Below, piece after piece: positions 9,618-18,350 of a DNA stretch of 64,000 bases. A program made the position numbers and the translations under genes. Source of the DNA: Kastovskya adunca ATA6-11-RM4 (GTDB taxonomy: Bacteria; Cyanobacteriota; Cyanobacteriia; Cyanobacteriales; Coleofasciculaceae); the NCBI GenBank assembly GCA_019359445.1, contig JAHHHJ010000005.1, positions 124,001 through 188,000 of the forward strand, read 5' to 3'. The notes beneath the pieces were generated by a model. It was not told where the DNA came from. It searched no databases and was given only the letters and a program-made list of their open reading frames with translations. Each line of letters starts with the position of its first letter. Position 1 is the first letter of the stretch.

Positions 9618-11780
9618 ATGCCAAAGCCAAACAAAGGGGGAGAAGAAGTATTTTTAACGCTAGAGGCATTGTGTTCCGTGATTATTGACAATGTGCGGCA
9701 ATTGTTTCCAGCTTGGCGAAAGTATCCCCGGCAGCAAATGCAAATGATCCAGAAGATTGTTGAGCGCATCCGTAATTCATTGGAACTCAACGTTGTTTTA
9801 CAAACAGTGGTAGATGAAATTGCCCAGTTGTGGCGTTTAGAGTGCTGTAGCTTCCTGTGGTACTTTGAGGACACCCAACAAGTACAAGTTGTCTGCGATC
9901 GCCGCTACGGCACCTTAGAGACATCGCTTTTGGGTTATTACTCTTTAGAAAGTTTTGGGAAAGAGGCAAAAGCGATCGCTACTGGGGAAGTAATCCTCAA
10001 TTCTGGTTCGCTAGCTTCCCAACTACAAATTCCTGAAGTTTTGAGACGACTGTTACCGCAACGCCCATTTCTCGTCACCCAACCCAGGGATCAGCTCCTA
10101 GGATTTGATGCTTATCTCCTGATTCCGGTCGCCGGAACTGCGGGTCAGTGGGGGTTTATTGCCTATCTTTCTCAACAGCCCCGTTCCTGGTCAACGGCTG
10201 AAGTGAAATTCTTGCAGTCAATTGTGCCGCCTTTGGAAATTGCGATTCATCAAGCCCAACTTTACGAACAAACCCAAAAGCAGGCGCAGCAAGAACGGTT
10301 AGTCAATTCCATTACGAGCAAACTGATTGCCAGCTTCGATCTCGAAGAAATTTTAACCGCTGCGATCGCAGAACTCCTAGAAGCATTGCAAATCGATCGC
10401 TGTTTAGTCCATCTCGTTGAAGATCGAGACGAACCCCAACCTCCCCAATCAGCCTCTGCTAGCTTTCGACGTAAACATCTCTACGAAGTCTGTCGCGAAC
10501 CTTTCCCCTCCTGCTTGGAGGATTTTGACACTCATGGCCCTCTAACGCAATGGGTCATTCAGCATCGGCAGTCAGTACAAATTGCTGATATTACGAAAGA
10601 TGAACGCATCGGTATTGCTAATGCTGAGTACCAACAAGCGCAAATCAAATCCTCTTTCGTGATCCCCGTTCAGGCAAACGGCACTCTCCATGCTCTGCTG
10701 TACCTTAACCAATGTTCTCACATTCGCTATTGGTCACCAAACGATCAGCAATTAACCCAAGCTGTCGCTGACCAACTAGCAATTTCTCTGCAACAAGCCC
10801 ATCTGTATGCCCAAACCCAGCGTCAAGCTGCCCATAGTGCTGCTCAAGCAGAAACCGTGTCCGTCATGCTAGAAGAACTGCGTCATACCCAAGCGCAGTT
10901 AATTCAAAGTGAAAAGATGTCGAGTCTGGGTCAGATGGTGGCAGGAGTTGCCCATGAAATCAACAATCCGATTAATTTCATCTACGGCAATATTCCTTAC
11001 GTTGACAGTTATGTAAGTGACCTAATTTCCTTGGTCAGAGCTTATCAGACAGAGTATTCTAATCCCCCAGCGCAAATCCAACAACTGACAGAAGCCGCAG
11101 AGCTAGATTTTTTACTGAGAGACTTACCTCAAATTTTAAAGTCAATGCGATCGGGCGCAGAACGCATTCATGAGGTCGTGCAGTTATTACAAAAGTTTTC
11201 GCGGCAGAATGAAGCGGCACTGAAAGTCGTTGACCTCAGCGCCGCCTTGGAGAGTACGCTACTGATGCTGCACCATCAACTCGATGGGGAGATTAACATT
11301 GAGCGGCACTACAATCGCCTACCGAAGGTGGAGTGCTATTCCCAACAACTCAACATGGTCTTTTTGAGCCTTCTGACGAATGCAATTGAAGCGTTGCATC
11401 GAGGAGGGGGGGATAATAAAACTATTGTGCTGCGTACAGAATGTCTACCCGCTGCTGTGCCAACAGAGTTTAACTGGGTGCAAATTGCGATCGCTGATAA
11501 TGGATTCGGTATTCAGCCAGAACTGCTGTCTCGCATTTTTGATCCGTTTTTTACCACAAAAGAAACAGGTCAAGGTAGAGGACTAGGGCTAGCGGTAAGT
11601 TATCAAAGCATTGTCAGTCAACACGGTGGGCAATTACTTGTGCAGTCAAAACCAGGTCAGGGTACTGAATTTGTGATCAAAATCCCCGTGCAACAAACTG
11701 CTCCCGCCCCAAAAGCTGAGGCATTAGTATACGCGCCAACTCCGCCCTGCTCCCTCCCAACTCCCTGCTCATCTAGATAA
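9618..11780 (+). CDS. Hybrid-free sensor histidine kinase with two GAF domains
   Basis: About 720 residues. Two GAF domains (about 60-200 and 230-395) are followed by a short coiled-coil and a HisKA dimerisation domain. The phospho-acceptor is His446 in GVAHEINNPINF (counted from ATG 9618). The HATPase_c domain shows the N box (LLTNAIEAL), G1 (IADNGFGI), F (DPFFTTKETG) and G2 (GRGLGLAVS) motifs. No membrane segment is visible, so it is a soluble cytoplasmic sensor. The GAF domains lack an obvious bilin-binding Cys-His motif. No response regulator lies next to it. A TTG nine bases before the chosen ATG is an alternative start. The last residues (CSLPTPCSSR) are encoded by a low-complexity repeat. 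Confidence 0.88.
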   Translation: MPKPNKGGEEVFLTLEALCSVIIDNVRQLFPAWRKYPRQQMQMIQKIVERIRNSLELNVVLQTVVDEIAQLWRLECCSFLWYFEDTQQVQVVCDRRYGTLETSLLGYYSLESFGKEAKAIATGEVILNSGSLASQLQIPEVLRRLLPQRPFLVTQPRDQLLGFDAYLLIPVAGTAGQWGFIAYLSQQPRSWSTAEVKFLQSIVPPLEIAIHQAQLYEQTQKQAQQERLVNSITSKLIASFDLEEILTAAIAELLEALQIDRCLVHLVEDRDEPQPPQSASASFRRKHLYEVCREPFPSCLEDFDTHGPLTQWVIQHRQSVQIADITKDERIGIANAEYQQAQIKSSFVIPVQANGTLHALLYLNQCSHIRYWSPNDQQLTQAVADQLAISLQQAHLYAQTQRQAAHSAAQAETVSVMLEELRHTQAQLIQSEKMSSLGQMVAGVAHEINNPINFIYGNIPYVDSYVSDLISLVRAYQTEYSNPPAQIQQLTEAAELDFLLRDLPQILKSMRSGAERIHEVVQLLQKFSRQNEAALKVVDLSAALESTLLMLHHQLDGEINIERHYNRLPKVECYSQQLNMVFLSLLTNAIEALHRGGGDNKTIVLRTECLPAAVPTEFNWVQIAIADNGFGIQPELLSRIFDPFFTTKETGQGRGLGLAVSYQSIVSQHGGQLLVQSKPGQGTEFVIKIPVQQTAPAPKAEALVYAPTPPCSLPTPCSSR
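11737..11772. repeat. CTCCCTGC-type low-complexity repeat at a gene end
   Basis: Runs of CTCCCT/CCTGCTC units form the last codons of the histidine kinase. The same kind of sequence in opposite orientation (GGGGAGCAGG units) occurs at 36328-36403. Confidence 0.55.
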
Positions 11781-12007
11781 TCTACAGACTAATGCTAGGA
11801 TGAGTTCGATTTATCACCTTCATTGAAGGGATTTGCTTTAAATTTAACGAGAGCGGATGCTGGCTGAATGTGCGTGTCAAGTCTCAGTCAGTCAGGAGAA
11901 AAAACTCCCTCGTTTAGCCGCGAGATTCCAAACCTCGCTGGGGATGATTCGCTCTTTTAGCTGATGAGAGCTTAACATAACCACTAGCAACCAACTCCTA
12001 ACTGCTT

Positions 12008-12529
12008 ATGTCTGTTGCCCCTCGCTATGCTGTTCCTCCTCAGCAACATCGACCTAGAAATGCTGCTGTTCCCTCCCGCAGGACTCAAAAACGGGAGCAT
12101 TCGGCGTCCCGCATGAGGAATACGTCTTCTAGAAGTCGTAAGGTGGAGAAGCTGAAGATTGGGCAGCAACAGTTTCCCTGGTGGTGGCGATCGCTTCTAT
12201 TTTTGCAGCGCGGTTCCTCACTAGCAACTTTTTTTCTCGTCGCCATGACCCTGACCATTTATTCCTGGACAGTGTACAACCAACAACAGTGGATGCGGGA
12301 GTTCAAAAAATTGGAGACGTTGCAACGTCAAGAACGTAACTTGACAACCACTAATGAAGTAATGAAAGACCAGTTGGCACAACAAGCGGAAAAACCCGGA
12401 ACAGGTTTAGTGACCCCCTCCCCAGCTAATACCATCTTTTTGCCCCCCGCCCCCCCGCGCCAAGTCTTTATTGCTCCTCCCCAAAACTCCGAACCAAATC
12501 TCATTCCTGAGGCTCCTATGGGGTACTAA
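12008..12529 (+). CDS. FtsL-like single-pass membrane protein
   Basis: A 173-residue protein. A basic, Pro/Arg/Ser-rich cytoplasmic N-terminus (about 75 residues) leads to one membrane helix (LATFFLVAMTLTIYSWTVY). A short coiled-coil (about 97-130, EFKKLETLQRQERNL) and a Pro-rich tail follow. This topology, and the position directly before ftsI, match FtsL, the bitopic division protein that with FtsB/FtsQ activates FtsWI at the septum. Sequence identity to known FtsL is too weak to name the gene. A plain membrane-anchored coiled-coil protein is the alternative. Confidence 0.6.
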   Translation: MSVAPRYAVPPQQHRPRNAAVPSRRTQKREHSASRMRNTSSRSRKVEKLKIGQQQFPWWWRSLLFLQRGSSLATFFLVAMTLTIYSWTVYNQQQWMREFKKLETLQRQERNLTTTNEVMKDQLAQQAEKPGTGLVTPSPANTIFLPPAPPRQVFIAPPQNSEPNLIPEAPMGY

Positions 12530-12784
12530 ATGACCAAAATTAATAGGATTCAATCCCCGTTCTGACTTGGATAAGAGTCACCTTCCAGGACGGCTAAGCA
12601 TCCTGAATTTAGCCTTAGGTACTACAGGGCATGTAAGAACCTGAATATTAGATCCGAACGCTTTGGGAGATTTAGCCTCTACTATTTTAGGTGTAAACCT
12701 ATTTCAGTAAGCTAGGTCTAAGAACAAAGAATCCCTTCGCATTTGGGCTGGGGCGTGTCAATCGCGAGTAATCATTAAAGAGTT

Positions 12785-14581
12785 ATGGACTATGAGTTAA
12801 GGCAGAAAAAAGCTAACTCACAACTCAAAGCGGGTAAAAGGCAAGTGCCTCTAAAAAGAAAAAAGCTCTCTCAACTGCCCCGCGTGCGATTGCTATTGGT
12901 TTGGGGATTGATGATTGCAGGCATCTTTGGGTTAGCACTGAATTTGTACTCGCTACAAGTGTCACAAGCCTCTAGCCTTGAGCAAAAAGCTAGAAACCAG
13001 CAGATGGTATACTTACGCCCCTTTGTCCCTCGGCGTCCGATTGTAGACCGAGAGGGCAATATTTTGGCGGTTGACCGTGCTGTCTACACTCTGTATGCTC
13101 ACCCCAAGCTATTTAAAAAAACAAAGACAGAGATGGCGGCGGCGCTAAGTCCGATTCTCAGTTCCACGCCAGCAGATTTAGAAGCGCAATTCAATAAACG
13201 ATCTAGTGGAATTCGGATTGCCCATGCCCTAAGCGAAGAGATGGCTGACCAGGTAAGCCGTTTGCAAGCCGATGGTCTGGAGCTAATTCGGCAGTACTCT
13301 CGCTTTTACCCCCAGAAGGATTTGGCTGCCGACGTTGTCGGCTATGTTGATATCGATCATCGGGGTCAAGCCGGAGTGGAATACAGCCAGGAAAGTCTAC
13401 TAGAACGTACTGTACGCACACTCAGGCTTAGTAGAGCGGGGAACGGTCTACTAATGCCCGATCATGTACCTGAAGGATTTCTGCATTTTGATGAGTTACG
13501 GCTGCAACTGACAATTGACAGCCGCTTGCAACGAGCAGCCCGCTCGGCGCTCAAAGAAAAAATAGAGCAGTTTAATGCCAAACGTGGCGCTGTCATTGTC
13601 ATGGATGTGCGGGATGGTTCCTTGTTGGCGTTAGTGGCTGAACCAACCTATGATCCCAACGAGTATTCAAAGTTTGATGTCAGCTTATTCAAAAACTGGG
13701 CGCTGACAGACTTGTATGAGCCGGGTTCAACCTTCAAGCCAATTAATGTGGCGATCGCGTTAGAAGCCAATGCCATCGAGCCGAATAGTGTATTCAGTGA
13801 CCCCGGTCAAATTCAAGTCGCCGATCGACAAATCTTCAACTTTGACAAGCGAGGTCGAGGTTCCATCAGCATTACAGAGATTCTGCAACATTCCAGCAAC
13901 GTTGGGATGGTAAAAATTATGCAACGGGTGAAGTCTGCTACCTACTACGACTGGCTAGAACGTTTGGGGCTAGGGCACCCTATGGAATCAGACCTGCCTT
14001 TTGCCGCAACTTCTCAACTAAAAAGTCAAAAACAATTTTCCTCCTCTCCTGTTGAAGCTGCAACTACGTCTTTCGGTCAGGGTTTTTCCCTCACTCCCAT
14101 CCAACTTGTACAATTACAGGCAACCTTGGCAAACGGAGGCAAGCTTGTCACCCCTCATGTCGTCAAAGGACTCTTTGATACAAAAGGACAGCTCTACTGG
14201 CAGCCAAGCCTTCCTGCTCCCAAACAAGTCTTTTCCCCCACCACTGCTAAGACAGTAGTCGAAATGATGGAAAGTGTTGTCACTGACGGTTCAGGGCAGA
14301 ATGCCCAAATTGCAGACTATCGAATTGGCGGCAAAACCGGAACGGCCCAAAAAGCTAGTCCCAGAGGTGGTTACTACAGCAATGCTAAAATCACCAGCTT
14401 TGTTGGTATCTTACCCATCGAGGCTCCTCGATATGCTGTTGTTGCTGTAGTTGATGAACCCAAAGGGGATGATGCCTTCGGTTCGTCTGTGGCGGCACCG
14501 ATCGTTAAGTCAGTAATGGAAGCTTTGATTACGATTGAGCGTATTCCTCCCAGCCCACAAGAGGCAGAACCAACGCCGTAA
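12785..14581 (+). CDS. ftsI: Peptidoglycan DD-transpeptidase FtsI (PBP2/PBP3 class)
   Basis: A 598-residue class B penicillin-binding protein. A basic cytoplasmic tail and one membrane anchor (LLLVWGLMIAGIFGLALN) are followed by the PBP dimerisation domain and the transpeptidase domain. The catalytic motifs are SxxK at Ser315-Lys318 (GSTFKP), SSN at 370-372 and KTG at Lys517 (KTGTAQ). It cross-links septal peptidoglycan in the periplasm. The FtsL-like gene upstream supports FtsI over the elongation enzyme PBP2/MrdA, and the length also fits. The upstream intergenic region of 255 bp could carry its own promoter. Confidence 0.93.
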   Translation: MDYELRQKKANSQLKAGKRQVPLKRKKLSQLPRVRLLLVWGLMIAGIFGLALNLYSLQVSQASSLEQKARNQQMVYLRPFVPRRPIVDREGNILAVDRAVYTLYAHPKLFKKTKTEMAAALSPILSSTPADLEAQFNKRSSGIRIAHALSEEMADQVSRLQADGLELIRQYSRFYPQKDLAADVVGYVDIDHRGQAGVEYSQESLLERTVRTLRLSRAGNGLLMPDHVPEGFLHFDELRLQLTIDSRLQRAARSALKEKIEQFNAKRGAVIVMDVRDGSLLALVAEPTYDPNEYSKFDVSLFKNWALTDLYEPGSTFKPINVAIALEANAIEPNSVFSDPGQIQVADRQIFNFDKRGRGSISITEILQHSSNVGMVKIMQRVKSATYYDWLERLGLGHPMESDLPFAATSQLKSQKQFSSSPVEAATTSFGQGFSLTPIQLVQLQATLANGGKLVTPHVVKGLFDTKGQLYWQPSLPAPKQVFSPTTAKTVVEMMESVVTDGSGQNAQIADYRIGGKTGTAQKASPRGGYYSNAKITSFVGILPIEAPRYAVVAVVDEPKGDDAFGSSVAAPIVKSVMEALITIERIPPSPQEAEPTP

Positions 14582-14621
14582 AATTGGTAATCTACTCCTC
14601 AAAAAGCGGATTGAACTCAAA

Positions 14622-15080
14622 CTACTCCTTTTTTTCGACCACTAAGGTAAGGTGCGCCACCATTGCCCCAATGGCTCCTAAAGCGGCGACAACAGGAAAC
14701 ATTGCCGCACCAATGACTCCACCAACCACTCCAACAGTTAGCGGTATTTCCACTAGGATTCGTCCCTCTTCGTTTTTAACAATAATGCGGCGGATGTTTC
14801 CTTGATGAAGCAGTTGCTTAACTTTGCCCACTAGGGCGTCACCGCTAATCTTGAACTCTTCCACGCTTACTCGTTCGTGGCTTTGCACTTCTGGTATGAC
14901 AGCCTCAAGTGGCACTTGGTTCTGAGGCTCAGTTTTGCCTAGTTCTTCAAACTGCTCAAAGGCACTATTGGGAATGGGATGAAGTTGCACTTCATCCTGA
15001 GGCTCGGTTTCGCCTATCGTTGTCGCCTCAACATCCACAGTACTGATGTTCTTTTGTATGCGTTCTGATTCTGAATCCAT
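14622..15080 (-). CDS. DUF4342 domain protein
   Basis: A 152-residue protein. The N-terminal 70 residues are acidic and low in complexity. The C-terminal half, from VEEFKISGDALVGKVKQLLH through NIRRIIVKNEEGRILVEIPL to a hydrophobic stretch (VGVVGGVIGAAMFPVVAAL), matches DUF4342. The hydrophobic part is long enough to insert in or lie on a membrane. The function of the family is unknown. The gene converges with ftsI, their ends being 41 bp apart. Confidence 0.75.
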   Translation of the reverse strand: MDSESERIQKNISTVDVEATTIGETEPQDEVQLHPIPNSAFEQFEELGKTEPQNQVPLEAVIPEVQSHERVSVEEFKISGDALVGKVKQLLHQGNIRRIIVKNEEGRILVEIPLTVGVVGGVIGAAMFPVVAALGAIGAMVAHLTLVVEKKE

Positions 15081-15201
15081 TATTTTAATCCCTTCAGTTT
15101 GTCACCATAACTTACGTTAAGTTGAGTAGACCTGAAAGGACATCACCAGAGTGGTTGATATTTTTTGGTAATTTTCTCTTTTCAATCAAGTACAGGGTTG
15201 T

Positions 15202-15222
15202 AAGGTGGGCAATGCCCACCTT
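15202..15222. repeat. GGTGGGCA/TGCCCACC palindrome, copy 1
   Basis: AAGGTGGGCA and TGCCCACCTT are perfect 10-bp arms around a single central base. The core arms recur at 19831-19848, so this is a dispersed palindrome. It lies just beyond the ilvD stop and could act as a terminator-like hairpin. Confidence 0.6.
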
Positions 15223-15257
15223 GTAAAAGCGTAGAGCGATAAACCTTGGAGTTAGTG

Positions 15258-16949
15258 TTAACCCAAATCCAAATCCAAATCGGTTACGGCACCCACACTA
15301 CTAGAAGAAACCAACTTAGCGTATTTTGCCAATACTCCAGTTGTGTACCGGGGTGGCTTCGGTTGCCAGCTAGCGCGGCGATGAGCTAATTCTTCCTCGG
15401 AGATATTCACTTGCAGCAAGCGATTGGGAGCATCAATGGTGATGCTGTCGCCTTCAACTACCAGCGCGATCGCGCCCCCTACAGCGGCTTCTGGTGCGAC
15501 GTGACCGACTACCATACCATAGGTACCGCCAGAGAACCGTCCGTCGGTAATCAAGCCTACGGCATCGCCTAAGCCAGCACCAATAAGGGCACTGGTGGGG
15601 GCAAGCATCTCACGCATTCCTGGGCCACCTTTTGGTCCTTCGTAGCGCACCACAAGCACATCCCCCGCTTGGATTTTGCCTGCGAGGATAGCGTCTAAAC
15701 ACTCTTCTTCAGATTCAAAAACCCGCGCTGGGCCAGTAATCGCTGGCGTTTTGACCCCCGTAATTTTGGCAACTGCACCCTCTGATGCAAGGTTCCCTTT
15801 GAGAATGGCTAAATGCCCCTGGGGGTACATTGGCTGGCTCCAAGGGTGAATCACAAACTGATCGGCGCGCGGCACCTCAGGAACCTCTGCTAAGACTTCT
15901 GCAATTGTTTGTCCAGTGATGGTGAGGGCGTCGCCGTGGAGCAGGTCTTGCACCAAGAGCATTTTCATGACCTGAGGAATGCCCCCGGCTCGATGTAAGT
16001 CAGTGGCGACGAAGCGACCGCTAGGTTTGAGGTCGCACAGCACTGGGACTTTGGCGCGAATTATCTCAAAATCATCCAGGATTAACTCCACCCCAATGGC
16101 ATGAGCGATCGCTAATAAATGCAATACTGCATTGGTCGAACCGCCAATTGCCATAATCACCGCGATCGCGTTTTCAAAAGCTTTGCGGGTAAGAATCTGC
16201 TGGGGCAGAATTTGTTTTTGAATAGCATTGACCAGCACAAACGCCGACTTTTCCGCACTGTCAGCTTTTTCCGCATCTTCTGCTGCCATTGTTGAGGAGT
16301 AGGGCAAACTCATTCCCATTGCCTCAAAAGCAGAAGACATCGTATTGGCGGTATACATCCCACCACAAGATCCAGCACCCGGACAAGCGCGACGCTCGAC
16401 TTCCAAAAGTTCCTCTTCGGTCATCTTCCCAGCGCTGTACTCGCCTACTGCTTCAAACGCACTCACTACCGTGAGGTCAGTGCCGTTGTAGTGACCGGGT
16501 TTAATCGTGCCGCCGTAGACAAAAATTGCTGGGATATTCATCCGGGCGATCGCAATCATCGCTCCGGGCATATTCTTGTCGCAGCCTCCAATTGCCAGCA
16601 CGCCATCCATGCTTTGACCCTTGCAGACGGTTTCAATCGAGTCAGCAATTACTTCCCGCGACACGAGGGAATACTTCATCCCTTCCGTGCCCATTGAGAT
16701 GCCGTCGCTGATCGTAATCGTGCCGAACATCTGCGGCATCGATCCGGCATTTCTAGCGCCTGTTTCAGCCCGTTGAGCGAGCTGATTGAGTCCCATATTA
16801 CAAGGAGTAATCGTGCTGTAACCGTTGGCAATGCCTACAATCGGTTTAGTAAAATCCCCATCGCCAAAACCAACCGCCCGCAACATGGCGCGGTTCGGCG
16901 ATCGCTCTTTCCCTTGGGTAACGACTTTGCTTCTTAAGTTGTCCGGCAT
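15258..16949 (-). CDS. ilvD: Dihydroxy-acid dehydratase
   Basis: Counted from the chosen ATG at 16949 the protein has 563 residues. AGGAAG lies 8 bases before that ATG, and [13 protein letters not shown] is the usual cyanobacterial N-terminus. An ATG 21 bases upstream is the alternative. IlvD removes water from 2,3-dihydroxy acids in valine and isoleucine synthesis. The Fe-S cluster ligands are visible in [17 protein letters not shown] and [17 protein letters not shown]. The C-terminal [19 protein letters not shown] motif is also intact. Family length is about 560. The gene is monocistronic. Confidence 0.96.
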   Translation of the reverse strand: MPDNLRSKVVTQGKERSPNRAMLRAVGFGDGDFTKPIVGIANGYSTITPCNMGLNQLAQRAETGARNAGSMPQMFGTITISDGISMGTEGMKYSLVSREVIADSIETVCKGQSMDGVLAIGGCDKNMPGAMIAIARMNIPAIFVYGGTIKPGHYNGTDLTVVSAFEAVGEYSAGKMTEEELLEVERRACPGAGSCGGMYTANTMSSAFEAMGMSLPYSSTMAAEDAEKADSAEKSAFVLVNAIQKQILPQQILTRKAFENAIAVIMAIGGSTNAVLHLLAIAHAIGVELILDDFEIIRAKVPVLCDLKPSGRFVATDLHRAGGIPQVMKMLLVQDLLHGDALTITGQTIAEVLAEVPEVPRADQFVIHPWSQPMYPQGHLAILKGNLASEGAVAKITGVKTPAITGPARVFESEEECLDAILAGKIQAGDVLVVRYEGPKGGPGMREMLAPTSALIGAGLGDAVGLITDGRFSGGTYGMVVGHVAPEAAVGGAIALVVEGDSITIDAPNRLLQVNISEEELAHRRASWQPKPPRYTTGVLAKYAKLVSSSSVGAVTDLDLDLG

Positions 16950-17287
16950 TATGTATTCTTCCTGTAGCATTTGGCGATCGGCTCTTCAGCACTCCGAAGA
17001 AGTCCGGTCGGGGTTATTGCTCTTAATCTAGAGATCAGTTCCCTTTCTCTTCAAGAGTCTCTCCAAAAGTCCCCCGATTGATTAGCTGACCAAATTGATA
17101 GTTGTAAAAGCTTTTTCAATTGTCTCAGAATGCAAGGCTATTTGAGCCTGCGTCTATAGGGAAGCTAAGTTTCACGCTTGCCCAATCGGAATGGCTGCTG
17201 AGAATTGATAGATGGGATAAGTTAAACCAGAAAACCAGGGAACACTAAGACCGTGTTTGATATTAGTTTAAGGAGAGCGGGAAGCGA
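16950..17287. other. Intergenic region between divergent ilvD and pentapeptide gene
   Basis: This 338-bp stretch has one A/T-rich segment and a purine-rich ribosome site (AAGGAGAGCGGG) just before 17288. No additional gene was recognised. Confidence 0.5.
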
Positions 17288-18130
17288 ATGAGTATGGATA
17301 CCGGAGAACTGCTGAAGCGATATGCGGCAGGAGAACGGGACTTTCGAGAGGCGAATTTGAAAAAGGCGTCTCTGATCGGAGTTAACTTGAGCGAAGCGAA
17401 CCTGCGGGGAGCCAATTTAAGCGAGGCAAATTTAACAGGAGCTTCTCTAGTCAGAGTCAATCTACGGGAAGCAAATTTGAACCAAGCCATTCTCCGAGCC
17501 GATTTGAGTCAGGCAAACTTAATTGGCAGCAATCTCAGTCAAGCTGATTTAAGTGAAGCAAACTTGAGCGATGCCAGCCTGCGAGCCGCGAATTTGACTC
17601 AAGCGAATTTAAGCCGAGCTAACTTGACAGAAGCCTTTTTAAGTGAAGCCGTATTACGAGAAGCGAATTTAAGTTTAGCAAAATTGATTAACGCTCCCTT
17701 AAGCCGCGCTAACTTAACCAATATCATCCTTACAGGAGCCAATTTAGAAGGGGCAAATTTATCAAACGCGATTTTAATTGGAGCCAATTTAGAAAAAGCT
17801 AATTTAGCCAATGCCATTTTAAATGGGGTCAATGCCAGCGGTGCTGACTTTACGCAAGCCGACTTAAGTCGAGCAAAATTGAGCGGTACGAACTTTACCA
17901 ATGTTATTTTAATTGATGCCAACTTGAGAGGTGCAAATATTAGCTGGACAACTCTACGAGGCGCAAATTTGACAAGAGCTAACTTGTACCGAGCTAAGCT
18001 CTACTGGTCTAATCTCACCGGAGCAATTCTCAAAGAAACCGTCCTCATCGACGCTAAATTAAATCAGGTCAACCTGCGAAATGCCGACTTAACGGGTACT
18101 ATTATGCCAAGTGGTTCCAGTCATGAGTAA
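17288..18130 (+). CDS. Pentapeptide-repeat protein (long)
   Basis: A 280-residue protein built from about 48 consecutive A(N/D)LXX pentapeptides, which fold as a right-handed quadrilateral beta helix. A short header, MSMDTGELLKRYAAGERDF, precedes the repeats. The same header starts the protein at 38052. There are no other domains, signal peptide or membrane segment, so it is probably cytoplasmic. Many cyanobacteria encode dozens of such proteins, mostly without known function. Some relatives mimic DNA and bind gyrase, but nothing here shows that role. Confidence 0.9.
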   Translation: MSMDTGELLKRYAAGERDFREANLKKASLIGVNLSEANLRGANLSEANLTGASLVRVNLREANLNQAILRADLSQANLIGSNLSQADLSEANLSDASLRAANLTQANLSRANLTEAFLSEAVLREANLSLAKLINAPLSRANLTNIILTGANLEGANLSNAILIGANLEKANLANAILNGVNASGADFTQADLSRAKLSGTNFTNVILIDANLRGANISWTTLRGANLTRANLYRAKLYWSNLTGAILKETVLIDAKLNQVNLRNADLTGTIMPSGSSHE

Positions 18131-18220
18131 TTTTGTCAGTTGTTGCTATTTACGCTTTTTAATGACTAGTCATTAGCCGTTTTTTGAACATTATTCGTCG
18201 ATACGATTGCTAATAACTAA

Positions 18221-18350
18221 TCAAGGCAGCCGCCAAACTTTAATCGCGTTGTCAAAACTAGCACTAACTAACACCCTGCTATCGGAATTAAACGCTATCA
18301 ATCGGACATGCTCGGAATGTCCTTTTAGAGTACGGCTTAATCTTCCGGTG
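18221..18350 (-). pseudogene. Frameshifted WD40 tail of the adjacent protein kinase
   Basis: In the -1 frame relative to the kinase ORF, this stretch encodes TGRLSRTLKGHSEHV, then a WD40 blade (RVLVSASFDNAIKVWRLP) and a stop. The kinase ORF ends too early, just inside it, after SPDGQTLTSGSGN. Adding one base near 18349 (GCACCGG to GCAACCGG on the gene strand) would join the two frames into a normal WD40 repeat. Either the gene carries a one-base deletion or the sequence has an error there. Confidence 0.75.

Noticed and set aside
17599-17922. Long open frame on the minus strand inside the pentapeptide gene (also 38222-38569 inside the second one)
   Set aside because: It is an antisense shadow of regular A(N/D)LXX codons and has no ribosome site or independent codon structure.
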